Shown piece after piece: positions 22,721 to 33,891 of a stretch of 64,000 bases of DNA. Within the stretch, counting starts at the first letter, position 1; the number at the start of each line of letters is the position of its first letter. The position numbers were made by a program, and so were the translations under genes. The notes beneath the pieces are model-generated. The model did no database searches. It saw only the letters and a list, made by a program, of their open reading frames with translations, and was not told the DNA's origin. The DNA is from Cycas panzhihuaensis (Eukaryota > Cycadophyta), in the NCBI GenBank assembly GCA_023213395.1, contig CM041465.1:78623741-78687740 (forward strand). The letters run 5' to 3'.

Positions 22721-23655
22721 GTTTTCACATCAAATGGAACAACATTTATCTAATGTCTTGTACAACTCCAAATATCAAGGACAAAAGAGTAAATTTTATG
22801 AATAATGGCAAATAGGTTTATACTGACTTTCCATATGCATTATAAAAAATAATTATTTTGCTATTGTTACTATTCCCAAAACACATTAAAAATTTTATAC
22901 AATATCTCTTTCAATACTTGTTATTGAAATTAAACTAAGTGCCTAAGGAGTTTTAAATTTTATAATGAAGTTTAACATGGCATACCAAATTCTTACATCA
23001 TAACCATTATAATTTGAAATATTAGCAAGTCTAAATTGTTTGATATGTGACAACAATATATAAGAAAGCTAAAATTTTGGACCTTTTCTCACACAGGTTT
23101 CCCCACCAACTTTTTTTGAGGGGGTGTAGAGGGGCTTGCCCCCCCCCCCCAACTAATGTCGTTGGGGGGTCTAGGGGGGACAGTGACAGTTATGGAGCCT
23201 CCTAAGCAAAAATCTAGAGTTCAAAACCTACTAAATTATAAAGAGAATCAGGTCTGTTTATAAAAAAGGCCCTAGATTTGATGGTTACAATTGATATACC
23301 TTCTTATATATAACCCACATTGGATAATTAGTGTTTTTGAGAGTTGTTATATTGCATTGCATTGTATCATGGACAGTTGTTAGTTGTTGTTGCTGTGAAC
23401 TCTACGATAGCTGATATACAGATCTTCATTCTTGATTAATAAAGATCGATACATTTCTTGTGTGGATGTTTTCTTAGCACTCCGTTAGAGTTTTACCATG
23501 TTATATTTAGTGTATTGGGTAATGCATATGCTTTCTTATGTATGTTGAATGATCTCTGGTTTAGGTACTTGCATTTATTACAGTTTTGAATCTTTGTTCT
23601 TCTTGCAAAATAGATAGATCTTGGTGGCTAGTTTTGGTTATTTAGACCAGATTTG
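22721..23655. other. Unassigned sequence with LTR-like signals, left of Copia-3
   Basis: No coding region was found. 23300-23470 has a TATATATAA box (about 23307) and an AATAAAGA word (about 23440) about 130 bp apart, the spacing usual inside LTRs, but no partner copy is in the window. 22966-23030 resembles 30275-30335 (AACATGGCAT..., ACCATTATAATTTG-AATATTA), so old repeat copies flank Copia-3. The G/C-rich hairpin at 23106-23178 is listed separately. Confidence 0.4.
23106..23178. other. G/C-run hairpin
   Basis: In otherwise AT-rich DNA, two G-rich runs flank a C run of 13. CCCCCCAAC (23145-23153) pairs perfectly with GTTGGGGGG (23161-23169) across a 7-nt loop. The flanking GGGGG and GGGG runs could also form a quadruplex. 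Confidence 0.6.
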
Positions 23656-24221
23656 TGTTAAACCTTATGTTTAAATGTTAAGTGAATATACATTTATTTT
23701 TCATGTAATATATGCACTTTATACTTTAGGGGTGACTTATCACTTAAGTGATAAAGTGCACACCCACATTCTTTCTAGTGACACAACGTTGTCACAAAAG
23801 GGTCAATGGACCCTCATGCACTTGTTTGAATATTCCAAGTGATGTATCTTGGATGTTTGACACTTGTCAAACATCCAAGGCCTTAGGTGAGGATCCAAGC
23901 ACTTTTGCTCATGATCCATGTGATGTATCTTGGATGTTTGACACTTGTCAAACATCCAATCTCTCATTTCACTCTATATAATGAGACCTCTTCTCATTGT
24001 CTCATATGGAGACTTGGAGTTGTATTGTTATGCTAGGTTTGCTAATCAAATGTTTTTCTTCTTGGGAGGTTGGACCAATTCCAACTCCACATATTGGGTA
24101 TCATTTTCTCTTGCTCCTATATTGGTTTATGCTTTTATGCTCTCATGCTTTCATGCATTTATTGTATTGTGATTATATTTATGATCTTGGGATCAATGTG
24201 GCCTAATGCCCATTGTCAACA
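23656..24221 (+). repeat. 5' LTR of Copia-3
   Basis: It starts TGTTAAACC and ends TTGTCAACA. TATATAATG near 23976 is a likely TATA box. The part before it is packed with palindromes, listed separately. Confidence 0.96.
23713..23959 (+). promoter_or_regulatory. Palindrome cluster in Copia-3 LTR (U3)
   Basis: Four inverted repeats lie upstream of the likely TATA box. TGCACTTTA (23713-23721) pairs with TAAAGTGCA (23752-23760). The perfect 18-bp palindrome TTATCACTTAAGTGATAA sits at 23737-23754. A 30-bp hairpin with arms TTGGATGTTTGACA and TGTCAAACATCCAA and a 2-nt centre occurs twice, at 23849-23878 and 23930-23959. The 3' LTR has the same set (30-bp hairpins at 29727-29756 and 29801-29830). 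The position suggests protein-binding or promoter elements, but the function is unknown. Confidence 0.7.
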
Positions 24222-24222
24222 T

Positions 24223-24234
24223 TTAGTATCGAGC
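24223..24234 (+). other. Primer-binding site of Copia-3 (weak)
   Basis: TTAGTATCGAGC follows the LTR end by one base and resembles TGGTATCAGAGC with three differences. The position fits. The match is weaker than in the other elements. Confidence 0.6.
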
Positions 24235-25699
24235 TAATGGTCTGTTTAAGCATATTAGTTTCTTTGTTATCATCACATTGGTGGACACCGCCAAGTCATC
24301 GAGCACTTTGGGCGCCTCATCGTGAAGGAAAGGCTACTCGGACTTCATCATCTTCGCCAACTCGGCAACTCTTAGAGGATCGCCACTTCATCTATCTCAA
24401 TTGAAGAGATTCACTCGATTTTCTTTGAAAAGTCATCTTGAGAGCAATCTTATTTGGCTAAAAGCGGTTGTCAAATCAAACACTTCCCTTCATTTCCAAT
24501 GATCATCTACGATTTGAGGTTATAACTCATCTGATTTGAATTCTTTTTGAGTCATCTATTCACGATCCCATCTCTAGGCATCAACGATCGACATTTGAAG
24601 CACATTTAAGCCGGCTCATCTAATCTGCCCGGTATCACATTCAAATCAACATTTACATTCGACTCATCTTCATTCCATCGGCTCATCTTGAGTCTGATTC
24701 TTTTTTGCATATTTTATGCTCATAAGAATTCTCTTTTGAAGTTTTTTTAAATTTCTTAAGGGGAAAAATTGTAAAAGACTTTAAGAGTTTTTAATTTCTC
24801 AACTAATGGGCTTACTTAAAGTGTTTTACATTAGCTCTCTTGATTCTCAAAAAGTACTTGTGTACTCTGCCTTAAGCCTTTTTTTTCACTTTCGGTCATT
24901 AGGCTTATTTATTGTGATCAAGAGGAATGTTTTCATTGTAAAGGTGAAGAAATTTATCACCTAAACTCGGTTTTGGCACCTTGCATGGTGACCTTGCCCT
25001 TCTTGATTCAAAAGAAGGCTCATTGAGAAAAGTAATAAAATCACTTGTTTTTGTTGGATGGTTGAGACATTTTAAGTCTCAACAAGCTGTGTGGAGCTTG
25101 TGTTGGACTTTGGAGCAATTTCTTGAGTACATTTTCATCACTTCATCGGTTTGTGGAGCTTAAAAGGAACCCATTATTCTTGTCATCAAAGGTTCCTTAC
25201 ATTTTGTTTTAGTACTCAAAAGTACTTCATCATTGTACTCAAGCATACATACTTGGATCTAAAGCACTTATCATTTTGTGCTCTTTCATTGTAAGCCAAA
25301 AGGCATAAAGAAAATCCAAGTAAGAAGATTCACTCACACTTATTTAAAAGTGAACTTAAAAAATTGGGGAGGCTCGAAAAGGTTCAAACCTTGCCGAATT
25401 AACCTTAAGCTTGGTGCATTCAGGGGACCAGACAATTAAGGTTGCTTGAAGGAAAGGAGGTTCGAAAAGGGTGTTATTGAATCCTGGGAAAGCATGGTGC
25501 GTCCATGCGGATCAACCTACCTTGTCCTAGATTTAACTTGGTTCTCCACCTCATTAGCGAGTCCTCCACTTCTCTTCACCCCATTGGTTGTTGGATCTTC
25601 TTGTAAGATCGGGACTAGTGGTGTTGTTTGAAGGTGGATCTTAGCGACAAAGCTCTTGAGACTTCAAGTTATCTGGCTTCAAGTGTTACTCAAGTGGAA
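24235..25699 (+). other. Leader of Copia-3
   Basis: An untranslated stretch of about 1.5 kb lies between the primer-binding site and gag. No domain and no long reading frame were found; several short frames start here. A long leader would be consistent with RNA packaging signals, which cannot be seen directly. Confidence 0.6.
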
Positions 25700-26620
25700 A
25701 GATGGTCGCCATACAAATGCTAAATGCTTGTACCATAAGGCTAATAGGACAAGCTAACTATCAAGAATGGAAAAGAATCACAAAAATCTCTTGATAATGA
25801 ATGAGTTAGGATATGTTTACGGAAGAATCCCCAATCCTACACTTGTGATTAATAATAATCGGCCTTTTGTGGATGTTCAACTTGTTCTTTGCATGGGAGG
25901 CCAAACGAAATTGCTTTGGCATTCATTCGAATGGTTGTGGACATACATGTAGATCAAAATATTTCTTACGCACTATCTTCTAAAGAAGCATGGGACACCT
26001 TGTCCTCTTTGTATGAAAGGCGAGATGAAGCTCGCATTTTGATGATAAAAGCTAAATTGTACTCCATTAAATTTGTAAAGCCAATGACGGCATTCATGTC
26101 CTCTATTAAGGAGGTTTGTAATGAATTAACTACTTTGGGTAGTCCAGCTTCAAGAGATGAAATTGTAGCCTCCATCACAAAAGCACTACCAAAGGACTAC
26201 AATGGCTTCATATCATCAACTACGAGATGGTTCACTTAGGGGATGAAATCAACTTGAAAGCTTATTGCTTCAAGAAGAACAAATTTATGATAAGGATAAT
26301 GAAGAACCATCTACATCGGTGCTTTCACAAAGAAAGGCAAAGAAAATTCAAAAATCTAACTTTGCATTCACAAAGCGGTTTAGAAATATGAACATTGGAT
26401 CTTCAAGACCAATGTCGTTTGCCAATATTGTGGCATTCCGGCCACATTGCACTTGAGAGAAGAAGCAAGCAAATCTTAAAAGATCACCACGCCAGAGATT
26501 GGATCGACGGTTTCCCCTCGACCAAATCGAGGTGCCTATCGAGGAGGTCCACAAGGAGGGGGTCAAAGAAATGGCTACCAACGCCATTATAATCGGTTGC
26601 CAATAACGACAAACTATTTT
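25700..26620 (+). pseudogene. Copia-3 gag remnant
   Basis: The frame opens with MVAIQMLNACTIRLIGQANY near 25701 (a copia gag beginning with 'L-G-NY--W'). Frame changes follow: EWKRITKISLIMNELGYV, then the stretch 25889-26239 with KEAWDTLSSLYERRDEARILMIKAKLYSIKF and DEIVASITKALPKDYNGFISS. A frameshift near 26222 precedes LQEEQIYDKDNEEPSTSVLSQRKAKK. The zinc knuckle around 26418-26465 reads CQYCGIP, then HIAL in another frame, and lacks the last Cys. The breaks are mostly single-base indels. Confidence 0.85.
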
Positions 26621-27030
26621 GTGTATTCAATCATCCAAGGTTGACAACACTTGGATTATCGATTCGAGCTACTCGACACATGCAGGAGTGAAGAACTCCT
26701 AAGCAACATCAAGGAAGGCAAAGGTCATTTAGTAACCTTTGGAAATGGTGAATCAAGCGAGGTTTCGGAATAGGCACCATAGCTCCTTTTCACTCTCCTA
26801 AAAATCCTTCCTTATCATTTCCCAATAGTGATGCCTATTTCATTTCTTCTATAGAGAAGAATCGCTCTCTGTTAGCGGATGAACAAGCAACATATGTACT
26901 ATTCAAAAATGGGAAATGTATCATTCGTGACAAAGATGATCAGATTGTAGCTATAGCCTATGAGGATCAAGGCCTTTACAAGTTGGATGCCAATAATATT
27001 ACTCTTGATCCTGCTTACTCTGGTCTCACA
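26621..27030 (+). pseudogene. Copia-3 protease remnant
   Basis: DNTWIIDSSYSTHAGVK (about 26641-26692) stands where copia proteases have 'W--DSGAS-H', so the active-site Gly is Ser. Downstream, IEKNRSLLADEQATYVLFKNGKCIIRDKDD (about 26850-26940) resembles the segment before the pre-integrase region. A frameshift lies around 26760-26790. Confidence 0.75.
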
Positions 27031-28000
27031 TCTTTGTCAAAAATTAGGTTATGGCATCAACGTTTACGACATTTAAGCCTAGACAATAGATGACATACAA
27101 AAGCATGGTGTATGGGCTTCCAAAGATGTATGGCTCAAAATGTCTTTGAAGCTTGCATAATGGGGACACAACATGCCTTTTCCTAAAGGCAAAGCATGGC
27201 GTGCATCTTATCCTTTGCAATTAGTTCACTCAGACTTGTGTGGACCCATGTCCATCCACTCCTTTGGAGGAGCTTTGTACTACATATCCTTTATTGATGA
27301 CTTCTCTCACAAAGTGCGGGTCTACTTCCTAAAACAAAAATCGAAGCCTTCTCCAAATTCAAAGAGTTCAAGGCGGAAGTAGAAAATGAATCGCTACTCA
27401 ATTGGCACATTAAGGTCAGATAATGGAGGTGAATTCACTTCAAATGAATTCAACCAATTTTGCAAGGATAATGGCATTCGGAGACAACTCACAGCTCCTC
27501 ATACTCCTCAGCAAAATGGAGTCTCTGAAAGGATGAATAGAACATTGGCTAATAAAGCGAACAATGATGCATGCAAAGGGCTTCCAAGAGCTAAGCATTT
27601 CAAGTATGTGGCCAATCGAAGTCCCGCCAATATCACACACGAGGAGGCATGGTGCGGAAAGAAGCCAACTATCGACCACTTAAGGACATGCATATATGCA
27701 CATACCGGATCAACAAAGAACTAAGTTGGACAAACATAGTCTTAAATGCATCTTTGTAGGATATTCAATCCATAGCAAAGCCTACAAATTGTATGATCCG
27801 GTTGGGAGGAAAATGCATCTCTCAAGAGATGTAATCTTTGTTGAGTATGATCAAAAGAGTTGGATATGGCACCAATCCAACCCCCCATTGACAAAGGGAA
27901 AAAGATTGTTGAGGACTTCCCTTCCCTCAATCTTACACACCATGTTCTTCATCCGCACCTTACCTACCAACTACTTCATCCTCATTTGCTCCACTTGAAC
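27031..28000 (+). pseudogene. Copia-3 integrase remnant
   Basis: The start LSKIRLWHQRLRHLSL (about 27037-27085) is the HHCC region with one of its usual residues changed. The catalytic core then reads [19 protein letters not shown] (from 27173), LRSDNGGEFTSNEF and QQNGVSERMNRT (27386-27724). All three acidic residues are therefore present, but in frames separated by a break near 27380. The C-terminal part RTKLDKHSLKCIFVGYS...KMHLSRDVIF (27696-27850) is the usual end of the core. Confidence 0.87.
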
Positions 28001-28044
28001 CTTCCACTTCATCTTACGATACCCCTACACTTAGACCGAAGATA

Positions 28045-28870
28045 TTGAGGTTCAAGCCACATCATTCGAAGTTACCTAAATGGTACACTCAAGCAGTGCA
28101 GGATGGTCATATCATTGAAGGAAAGCGTCCATCAAAGTATCGGCGACAAACAAACTTTGCACTTATGGTGAAGTGCTTTCTATTGATGAGCCTACTACCT
28201 TTGCGGAGGCTTCACAAAGTGATAATTGCCATGGATGAAGAGATTCAATCCATTCACAAGAATGGTACTTGGGACTTAGTCGAATTGCCTCCACACAAGC
28301 AGTAATCGGTTGTAAATGGGTCTACAAGACCAAAGTCCATTCGATGGGACACTCAAGCGTCGAAAGCAAGACTTGTAGCAAAGGGATTTAAACAACAAGA
28401 AGGAATTGATTACGAGGAGACCTTTGCACCGTAGTAAATATGAACACCATCGGACTTCTCTTGGCCTACAATGCAAATGGGTATATCGGATGGACGTGAA
28501 GGCGCCTTCCTCAATGGCGATCTTCAAGAGGAGGTATACTTGGAGCAACCTCGTTACAAGGAACAAGGCAAGGAGCATTTGGTATGTCGCCTCAAGAAGG
28601 CTTTGTATGGCTTGAAGCAAGCTCCTAGGGCATGGTATGCAAAAATCGATGAATACTTTTTGAGACATGGGTTTCATCGATCCACATCGATCCAAACTTG
28701 TACATCAAACATGACCATCACCATGTCACTTATATTGCCTTGTATGTAGATGACTTAGTGATCACGGGTGATGACACTAAGCTCATCAATGTTCTCCAAA
28801 ATGATTTGAAGTTTTGAGATGATCTTGGACTTCTCCATTACTTTCTAGGCTTTGAGGTATGGCGCTATAT
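28045..28870 (+). pseudogene. Copia-3 reverse transcriptase remnant
   Basis: Blocks in order are MDEEIQSIHKNGTWDLVELP (28231-28295), CKWVYKT (about 28312), [41 protein letters not shown] (28489-28552), [26 protein letters not shown] (28581-28660) and [12 protein letters not shown] (about 28740-28775) with an intact YVDD box. Frame changes occur around 28330, 28435 and 28680. A short part before the DVKGAF block appears missing. Confidence 0.88.
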
Positions 28871-29525
28871 CTTCATTTCCCAAGCAAAATATTCTTGGGA
28901 CATCTTGCGAGATTAGGATGCTACACCCATGGAGAAGCACCAAGCTTTCTCTCAATGAGGAAGCTACACGATCCCACACTTTTGATTGGGAGTCTCATTT
29001 ATCTCACCAACACTTAGGATATTTCATTCTTTGTTGGGATTTGCTCGCTATATGTCTCAACCCAATCGGATAGGAATGCGGCGCATACTCAAGTATATCA
29101 AAGGAACATTGGCTTGGACTTGAGTATGTACATAAGGAGAACTTCACTTTGGAGGGTTCTCGATTGATGCCGGGATAGCGGGGAGATCTACCTCGGGTTC
29201 TTGTTTTACCCTTGGATTTCATGGAGTTGCAAGAAGCAACCAAATGTTACCTTGTCCTCCGAATACAAAGCTGCGACTTGTGAGGCTATCATTCTTGGTG
29301 AGCTTGGGTTTCGAGCCTTCATTGTGACAATCAGTGTCCTCAAGCTAACTAAGAATCCATTTTTCCATGCGGACCAAGCATATTGAAGTTCACCACCATT
29401 TCATCGAGGAGCATGTACGGTGGTGAGATCACACTTCAATATCGACCAACAGACGGCGGATATCTTTACCAAGCCACTTGGTAGAGACAAATTTGTAAAA
29501 TTTAGAGATGGTCTTGGTGTTTAAC
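28871..29525 (+). pseudogene. Copia-3 RNase H remnant
   Basis: Pieces of the connection and RNase H can be read across frames: FARYMSQPNR (about 29042), WLGLEYVHKENFTLEG (about 29110), AGRSTSGSCFTLGF (about 29180-29220), SSEYKAATCEAI (about 29257), TKHIEVHHHFIEEH (about 29370-29412) and QTADIFTKPLGRDKFVKFRDGLGV (29451-29522). The final stop at 29523 precedes the polypurine tract. Frameshifts are frequent. Confidence 0.85.
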
Positions 29526-29537
29526 ATTGTAAGGGGG

Positions 29538-30105
29538 TGTTAAACCTTATGTTTAAATGTTAAGTGAATGTACATTATTTTTCATGTAATATATGCACTT
29601 TATACTTTAGGGGTGACTTATCACTTAAGTGATAAAGTGCACACCATTCTTTCTAGTGACACAACGTTGTCACAAAAGGGTCAATGGACCCTCATGCACT
29701 TGTTTGAATATTCCAAGTGATGTATCTTGGATGTTTGACACTTGTCAAACATCCAAGGTGAGGATCCAAGCACTTTTGCTCATGATCCATGTGATGTATC
29801 TTGGATGTTTGACACTTGTCAAACATCCAATGTCTTCAGTCTCTCATTTCACTCTATATAATGAGACCTCTTCTCATTGTCTCATATGGAGACTTGGAGT
29901 TGTATTGTTATGCTATCAGTTTGCTAATCAAGCTGTTTTCTTCTTGGGAGGTTGGACCAATTCCAACTCCACATATTGGGTATCATTTTCTCTTGCTCCT
30001 ATATTTCAGTTTATGCTTTTATGCTCTCATGCTTTCATGCATTTATTGTATTGTGATTATATTTATGATCTTGGGATCAATGTGGCCTAATGCCCATTGT
30101 TAACA
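29538..30105 (+). repeat. 3' LTR of Copia-3
   Basis: It follows the purine tract AAGGGGG (29531-29537), starts TGTTAAACC and ends TTGTTAACA. It differs from the 5' LTR by a handful of substitutions and short indels, including a 7-base gap near 29757 and an extra TGTCTTCAG-like insertion near 29831. Confidence 0.96.
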
Positions 30106-31696
30106 ATTTGCTCAACACAAATAATAACTCAATTTACAACCATTATGCTCAAGAATAATGAAACTCCCAAAATCATGAAAAAGATATTTTCATTGGCTAT
30201 GTAGTCTAGTCACTAAGCCTTGCCAAGGTATACACAACTACAATTTTCTCCCTCTTAGAACAAAGATTAACATGGCATGTTAGACTCTTACGTAACAACC
30301 ATTATAATTTGGAATATTAAATCTGCCCAAGTTGAGACAATGATGTTATTTACAACCATTATAATCTATTTTAATAAAGCTCCTAAATTCATGAAAAAGT
30401 ACCTTCTCATTGGATATATGATTTAATTACTAAGCCTTGTAAACAAAGATATGCCACACTATAATTTTTACCTTATCATTGGGTTCTACAAATAAGTTGT
30501 ATACATTTTAAAATTGAAAACAACTACAATATTCAATAGAGAAAAGTAAAATGCATATACAAAGTCTAGCATGGCCAACATAGCCTCCTCTACAAAATTT
30601 GAAGTAATGCAATTCCAACAAAACAAGGCATCCATGACACCAAGTAGTGATTAACCAACATAGAAAAGGCAAACTTTAAACATGATAACTTTATGTAAGA
30701 AGTTCTATATTTGATTCTCCTCTTTATGTAATATATGTTTCGCTTGATATTAAAAAGAAAATGGACTACGTTAATATAAGGGGGCATTAAGAGGTAGCCC
30801 TAGGTACATCAAAATAACAATGCCAACCACTAAGCACATACCAAAGCACATAGAGTGGGTGGGTGGGTGCCATTTCACTGGAAAATCACCTCTATTGACC
30901 TCTATTGACTTCTAGTCACGTAGGATTTCAATTATACAATATTGATATTATAAGACTCACATAAATTTTAAAAAGGAAAAAAAAAAACATTTAATTTATA
31001 CTGCCATTAAGGGGAGAAAAAAGCAAACAAAATCTTTAATAAAAAATAAATCAATTATTCGTTTGCCTTTTTCAAAAAGATTACTAATGGTGTAACTTTT
31101 GAATTAAAAATATGAGTATATTTTATGCGATATTTACCATACAACAAAAATGATGGCATTCAACATAGAATTCAACAACGCCATAAAATTACCGCATTTG
31201 TTGGTCCTTTGATATGTCAACATGCTTATACTGCATGTAGGCCTCTCAAGCCAAAGCCAAATACAAATGCAAATTTAACAAATCACAACTCGCATAGCAG
31301 CATTTTGAAGATACTTATTATGGAATGACAGGTTTAAACCTGGGAAAGTCTCTTTGACATTCCAAATTGTCAAAACTCGAATATTCAGTAATTAGGTCGT
31401 CCAGCATGCCTAAGCATCAACATCAATACATATCTTGAATGAACAGATGGACAGGACTATGACACACTCTAAAGTTACAATTACTGATTCAATGGAAAAC
31501 AACGAATAAAATTTAGACTATCTTCAACATCATTTCTAAGCCATTGATTTTCAGTCTAGTTTTCACATTTTGTAAAACACTGGTTACTTTTTCTTTAATT
31601 CAAAACTGTCAAATTGAGGCTTTGGATTCTAACTAATCTAACGATAAAATTGAGCAGAAAAGAATATTGTCAATCACTAACGTAAGACATTCATAC
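30106..31696. other. Unassigned sequence right of Copia-3
   Basis: No coding content was recognised. Around 30275-30400 two copies of a word ACCATTATAAT occur, shared with 22990-23010. A GTGG-(GTGG)2 run lies near 30857. 31300-31696 could be intron or downstream sequence of the tubulin-like exons. Confidence 0.4.
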
Positions 31697-31993
31697 CTGA
31701 AAAGAAATCAAATGAACTTGCATCCATGTACTCTGTATAATGATGAATATAAACTCTTCGCTTGTAGAGTTTATCAAAAGATTCCTTCATTGCTGAAAAT
31801 CGATCCCTAAGAAAATACAATAAATAACTTCTTTTCAGACGGAAATTGCACATTGATGTTCAGGTCTGACAAAACATACCGCAACGATGAAAATAATTCC
31901 CTAATTCAGTCATCACCACCTGGAACACTTGGCATAAGCATGGCTGTGTAATAATCTGTGGTAAACCGTGCCAAGATTTCAGCAAGCAGGAAA
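31697..31993 (-). pseudogene. Two tubulin-like C-terminal exons (host gene or fragment)
   Basis: On the minus strand, exon 31993-31880 is preceded by an AG acceptor and followed by GTATGT. Exon 31806-31697 is preceded by TTTTCTTAG and followed by GTATGA. Joined, they stay in one frame. The second exon reads LYKRRVYIHHYTEYMDASSF, like the tubulin C-terminal 'M--R-AF-HWYT-EGMD---F' helix region; the HHY form recalls delta/epsilon tubulins. The first exon has an in-frame TGA where Trp would fit. Neighbouring exons were not found. It may be a gene fragment, a pseudogene or part of a real gene with distant exons. Family assignment is from memory of the motif and is uncertain. Confidence 0.4.
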
Positions 31994-33154
31994 CTGTAAT
32001 GTGACATGAACTCACACGAACAAACACATGAACGCACCAAATGTTTTATTAATAAAACTGCTGCTCCAAAGGCAGATTCAGCCCACGATGAAGTTTACAC
32101 ATTTGATTCACATGTCCACTTGTTAGTAATGTTCACAACACGTTAAAGATGTAAAATAAATTTAGAAAGTTGGCTGCTAAGGCAACAAAAGGAAAACGCT
32201 GGAAGATAATGACGAAATGCCTAGAAAATTTCATTATTATACATACGGATGTTTGAAACGCTAATCGCCACTAAAACTGGATGTAATTTTCCAGAGTATA
32301 AAAGGGATCACAGGCAAAAAGTTCCAGTTTTTTACACTGTTGTGTGCTAAATTTGCACAATGCAGGTAACGAATCTTCAGGTTTATGTAGGGTCTATTTG
32401 TCTTCATGCACTCCAACATAACCGTAAATTTGTCTGAGACGTACATAGAACTACACTTTCTCGATCACCCAAAGGGTTCCCTTTGATATGTGGTGGAGCC
32501 TACGATATGATGGTTTATATTGACACGGGTACATATACTTACTTCCCTAATGGAATGGTATTGCATGCTGGCTTTACTTTAAAAACACTTGGTCCTTTGA
32601 TATCGGTATTTATGTGATTGCATGTATAGAGCCTTCACCATTTATTTTTACAACTCCAAATAACTCTCTAGTGCCATCCAACATTTTGTTGGACATGTAT
32701 TTTCTCTCACTCAATGCTTCAAAAGATTGAAGGATATCATGCCCATGCATTCCCCTAAGGGATCATGCTTACATGTGCCTTAAAATATGGAAATCAAATC
32801 ATATTGATCTCTTCCAAGAAAGGTGGTTTATTAGAGACCCCACAATGTGATTGGTCAACAAAATAACTATCTATCTCAACCCTTACAATGTTTTCAACTC
32901 TAGTTGATATGGTGCAAATGTAGTTAGAAATCATGGGAGAAGATGAATGTCACAAGATTGTTCTTTCATACATCAAATAATAAGATTTATTTAAGACATC
33001 ATTTCTTGCTAATTTTAAACGATGGGAGATAAGTTTATTGCGTTGGTCTAGATTGACAAGTTACAATGTAATAAAACTTACTATGAAGCATTCCCATATA
33101 CATTGCTCCTAGTCTAAGACTAAAACTATGCCATACATTGTATACCAAAGAATA
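31994..33154. other. Unassigned sequence upstream of the tubulin-like exons
   Basis: On the minus strand this is where earlier exons or an intron of the tubulin-like fragment would lie, but none could be recognised. A 61-codon minus frame (32446-32261) has no known motif. The rest is AT-rich. Confidence 0.35.
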
Positions 33155-33891
33155 AGTAATATAAAAGTCTTATGTTGTTGAAATTTCTTGCTAATTAAAA
33201 TTTAAATTTTGTAAAATATAATTGTAATATCTACAAGTTCATAGACAATAACAATTTTATATTCAATATTCTATAATACATAATAGATGTATTTTTAAAA
33301 GAAAAGACATTAGAATAGAAGCAACTACAAGAGAATTTTTATGAAAGTATCTGAGAGTGAATAAGTAAAAAATCAAACACCAAAGGGAGCAAAAAAATAT
33401 CACTGTTGAGGATAGGAATTAGACCGCTTCTATCACAAACTACCCGACATCCAAACTATAGTTGGAGATTAGTCCATCTTACTAACCATCTCACCATATT
33501 ATCATCAATTTCATAAGTGGATCTATTGAACACACCTAGATGCACCACTACCAGCCAACAATGCTATATGTAGTAGCTTTCACAAATGGATTACAAGAAA
33601 TAGTCTCGTCACACATAGCAACTTTTGTAGATGGGCTATGTGCAACAACTTCCTTTAAGTATAAACCTTTAGTTTATGTTGGGGTAGGTCTCTTTACAAG
33701 CTCAACTATAGAAGTAAACATCAAAGAACTCGTGCTCAACCATTGCCCTTCATCCCAATTCAGTTCTCCTTAAATATTACATAAAATGACCACTTAAAAA
33801 GCCATTGGAAACAAAGCAAAAAGTCATTAATGAGGTGAAGAGACAAAAGTCATCTCTTGAGAGTCTTATAAATACCATTTTTATAAGTCAT
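33155..33891 (-). repeat. Candidate 3' LTR of Gypsy-1 (unproven)
   Basis: A 23-bp segment at 33158-33180 recurs with one mismatch at the right edge of the window (63978-64000), just where the 5' LTR of this minus-strand element would end. On the minus strand a purine-rich GGAGAAAGGCA lies before TGACTTATAAAAATGG (33891 downwards), a plausible polypurine tract, LTR start and TATA box. Almost all of the partner LTR lies outside the window. Confidence 0.25.

Larger units (their letters stand above)
23656..30105 (+). mobile_element. Copia-3: full-length Ty1/copia element with perfect target duplication
   Basis: LTRs of 566 and 568 bp enclose a primer-binding site, a 1.5-kb leader, gag, protease, integrase, RT, RNase H and a polypurine tract. 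Both flanks carry ATTTG (23651-23655 and 30106-30110), an exact 5-bp target duplication. The LTRs differ by only a few substitutions plus about six short indels, pointing to a recent insertion. The coding interior nevertheless carries many small frameshifts and one large gap in RT. Confidence 0.96.

Noticed and set aside
33540-33773. 77-codon + frame
   Set aside because: No recognised motif. It lies in what may be the Gypsy-1 LTR on the opposite strand and looks like chance.
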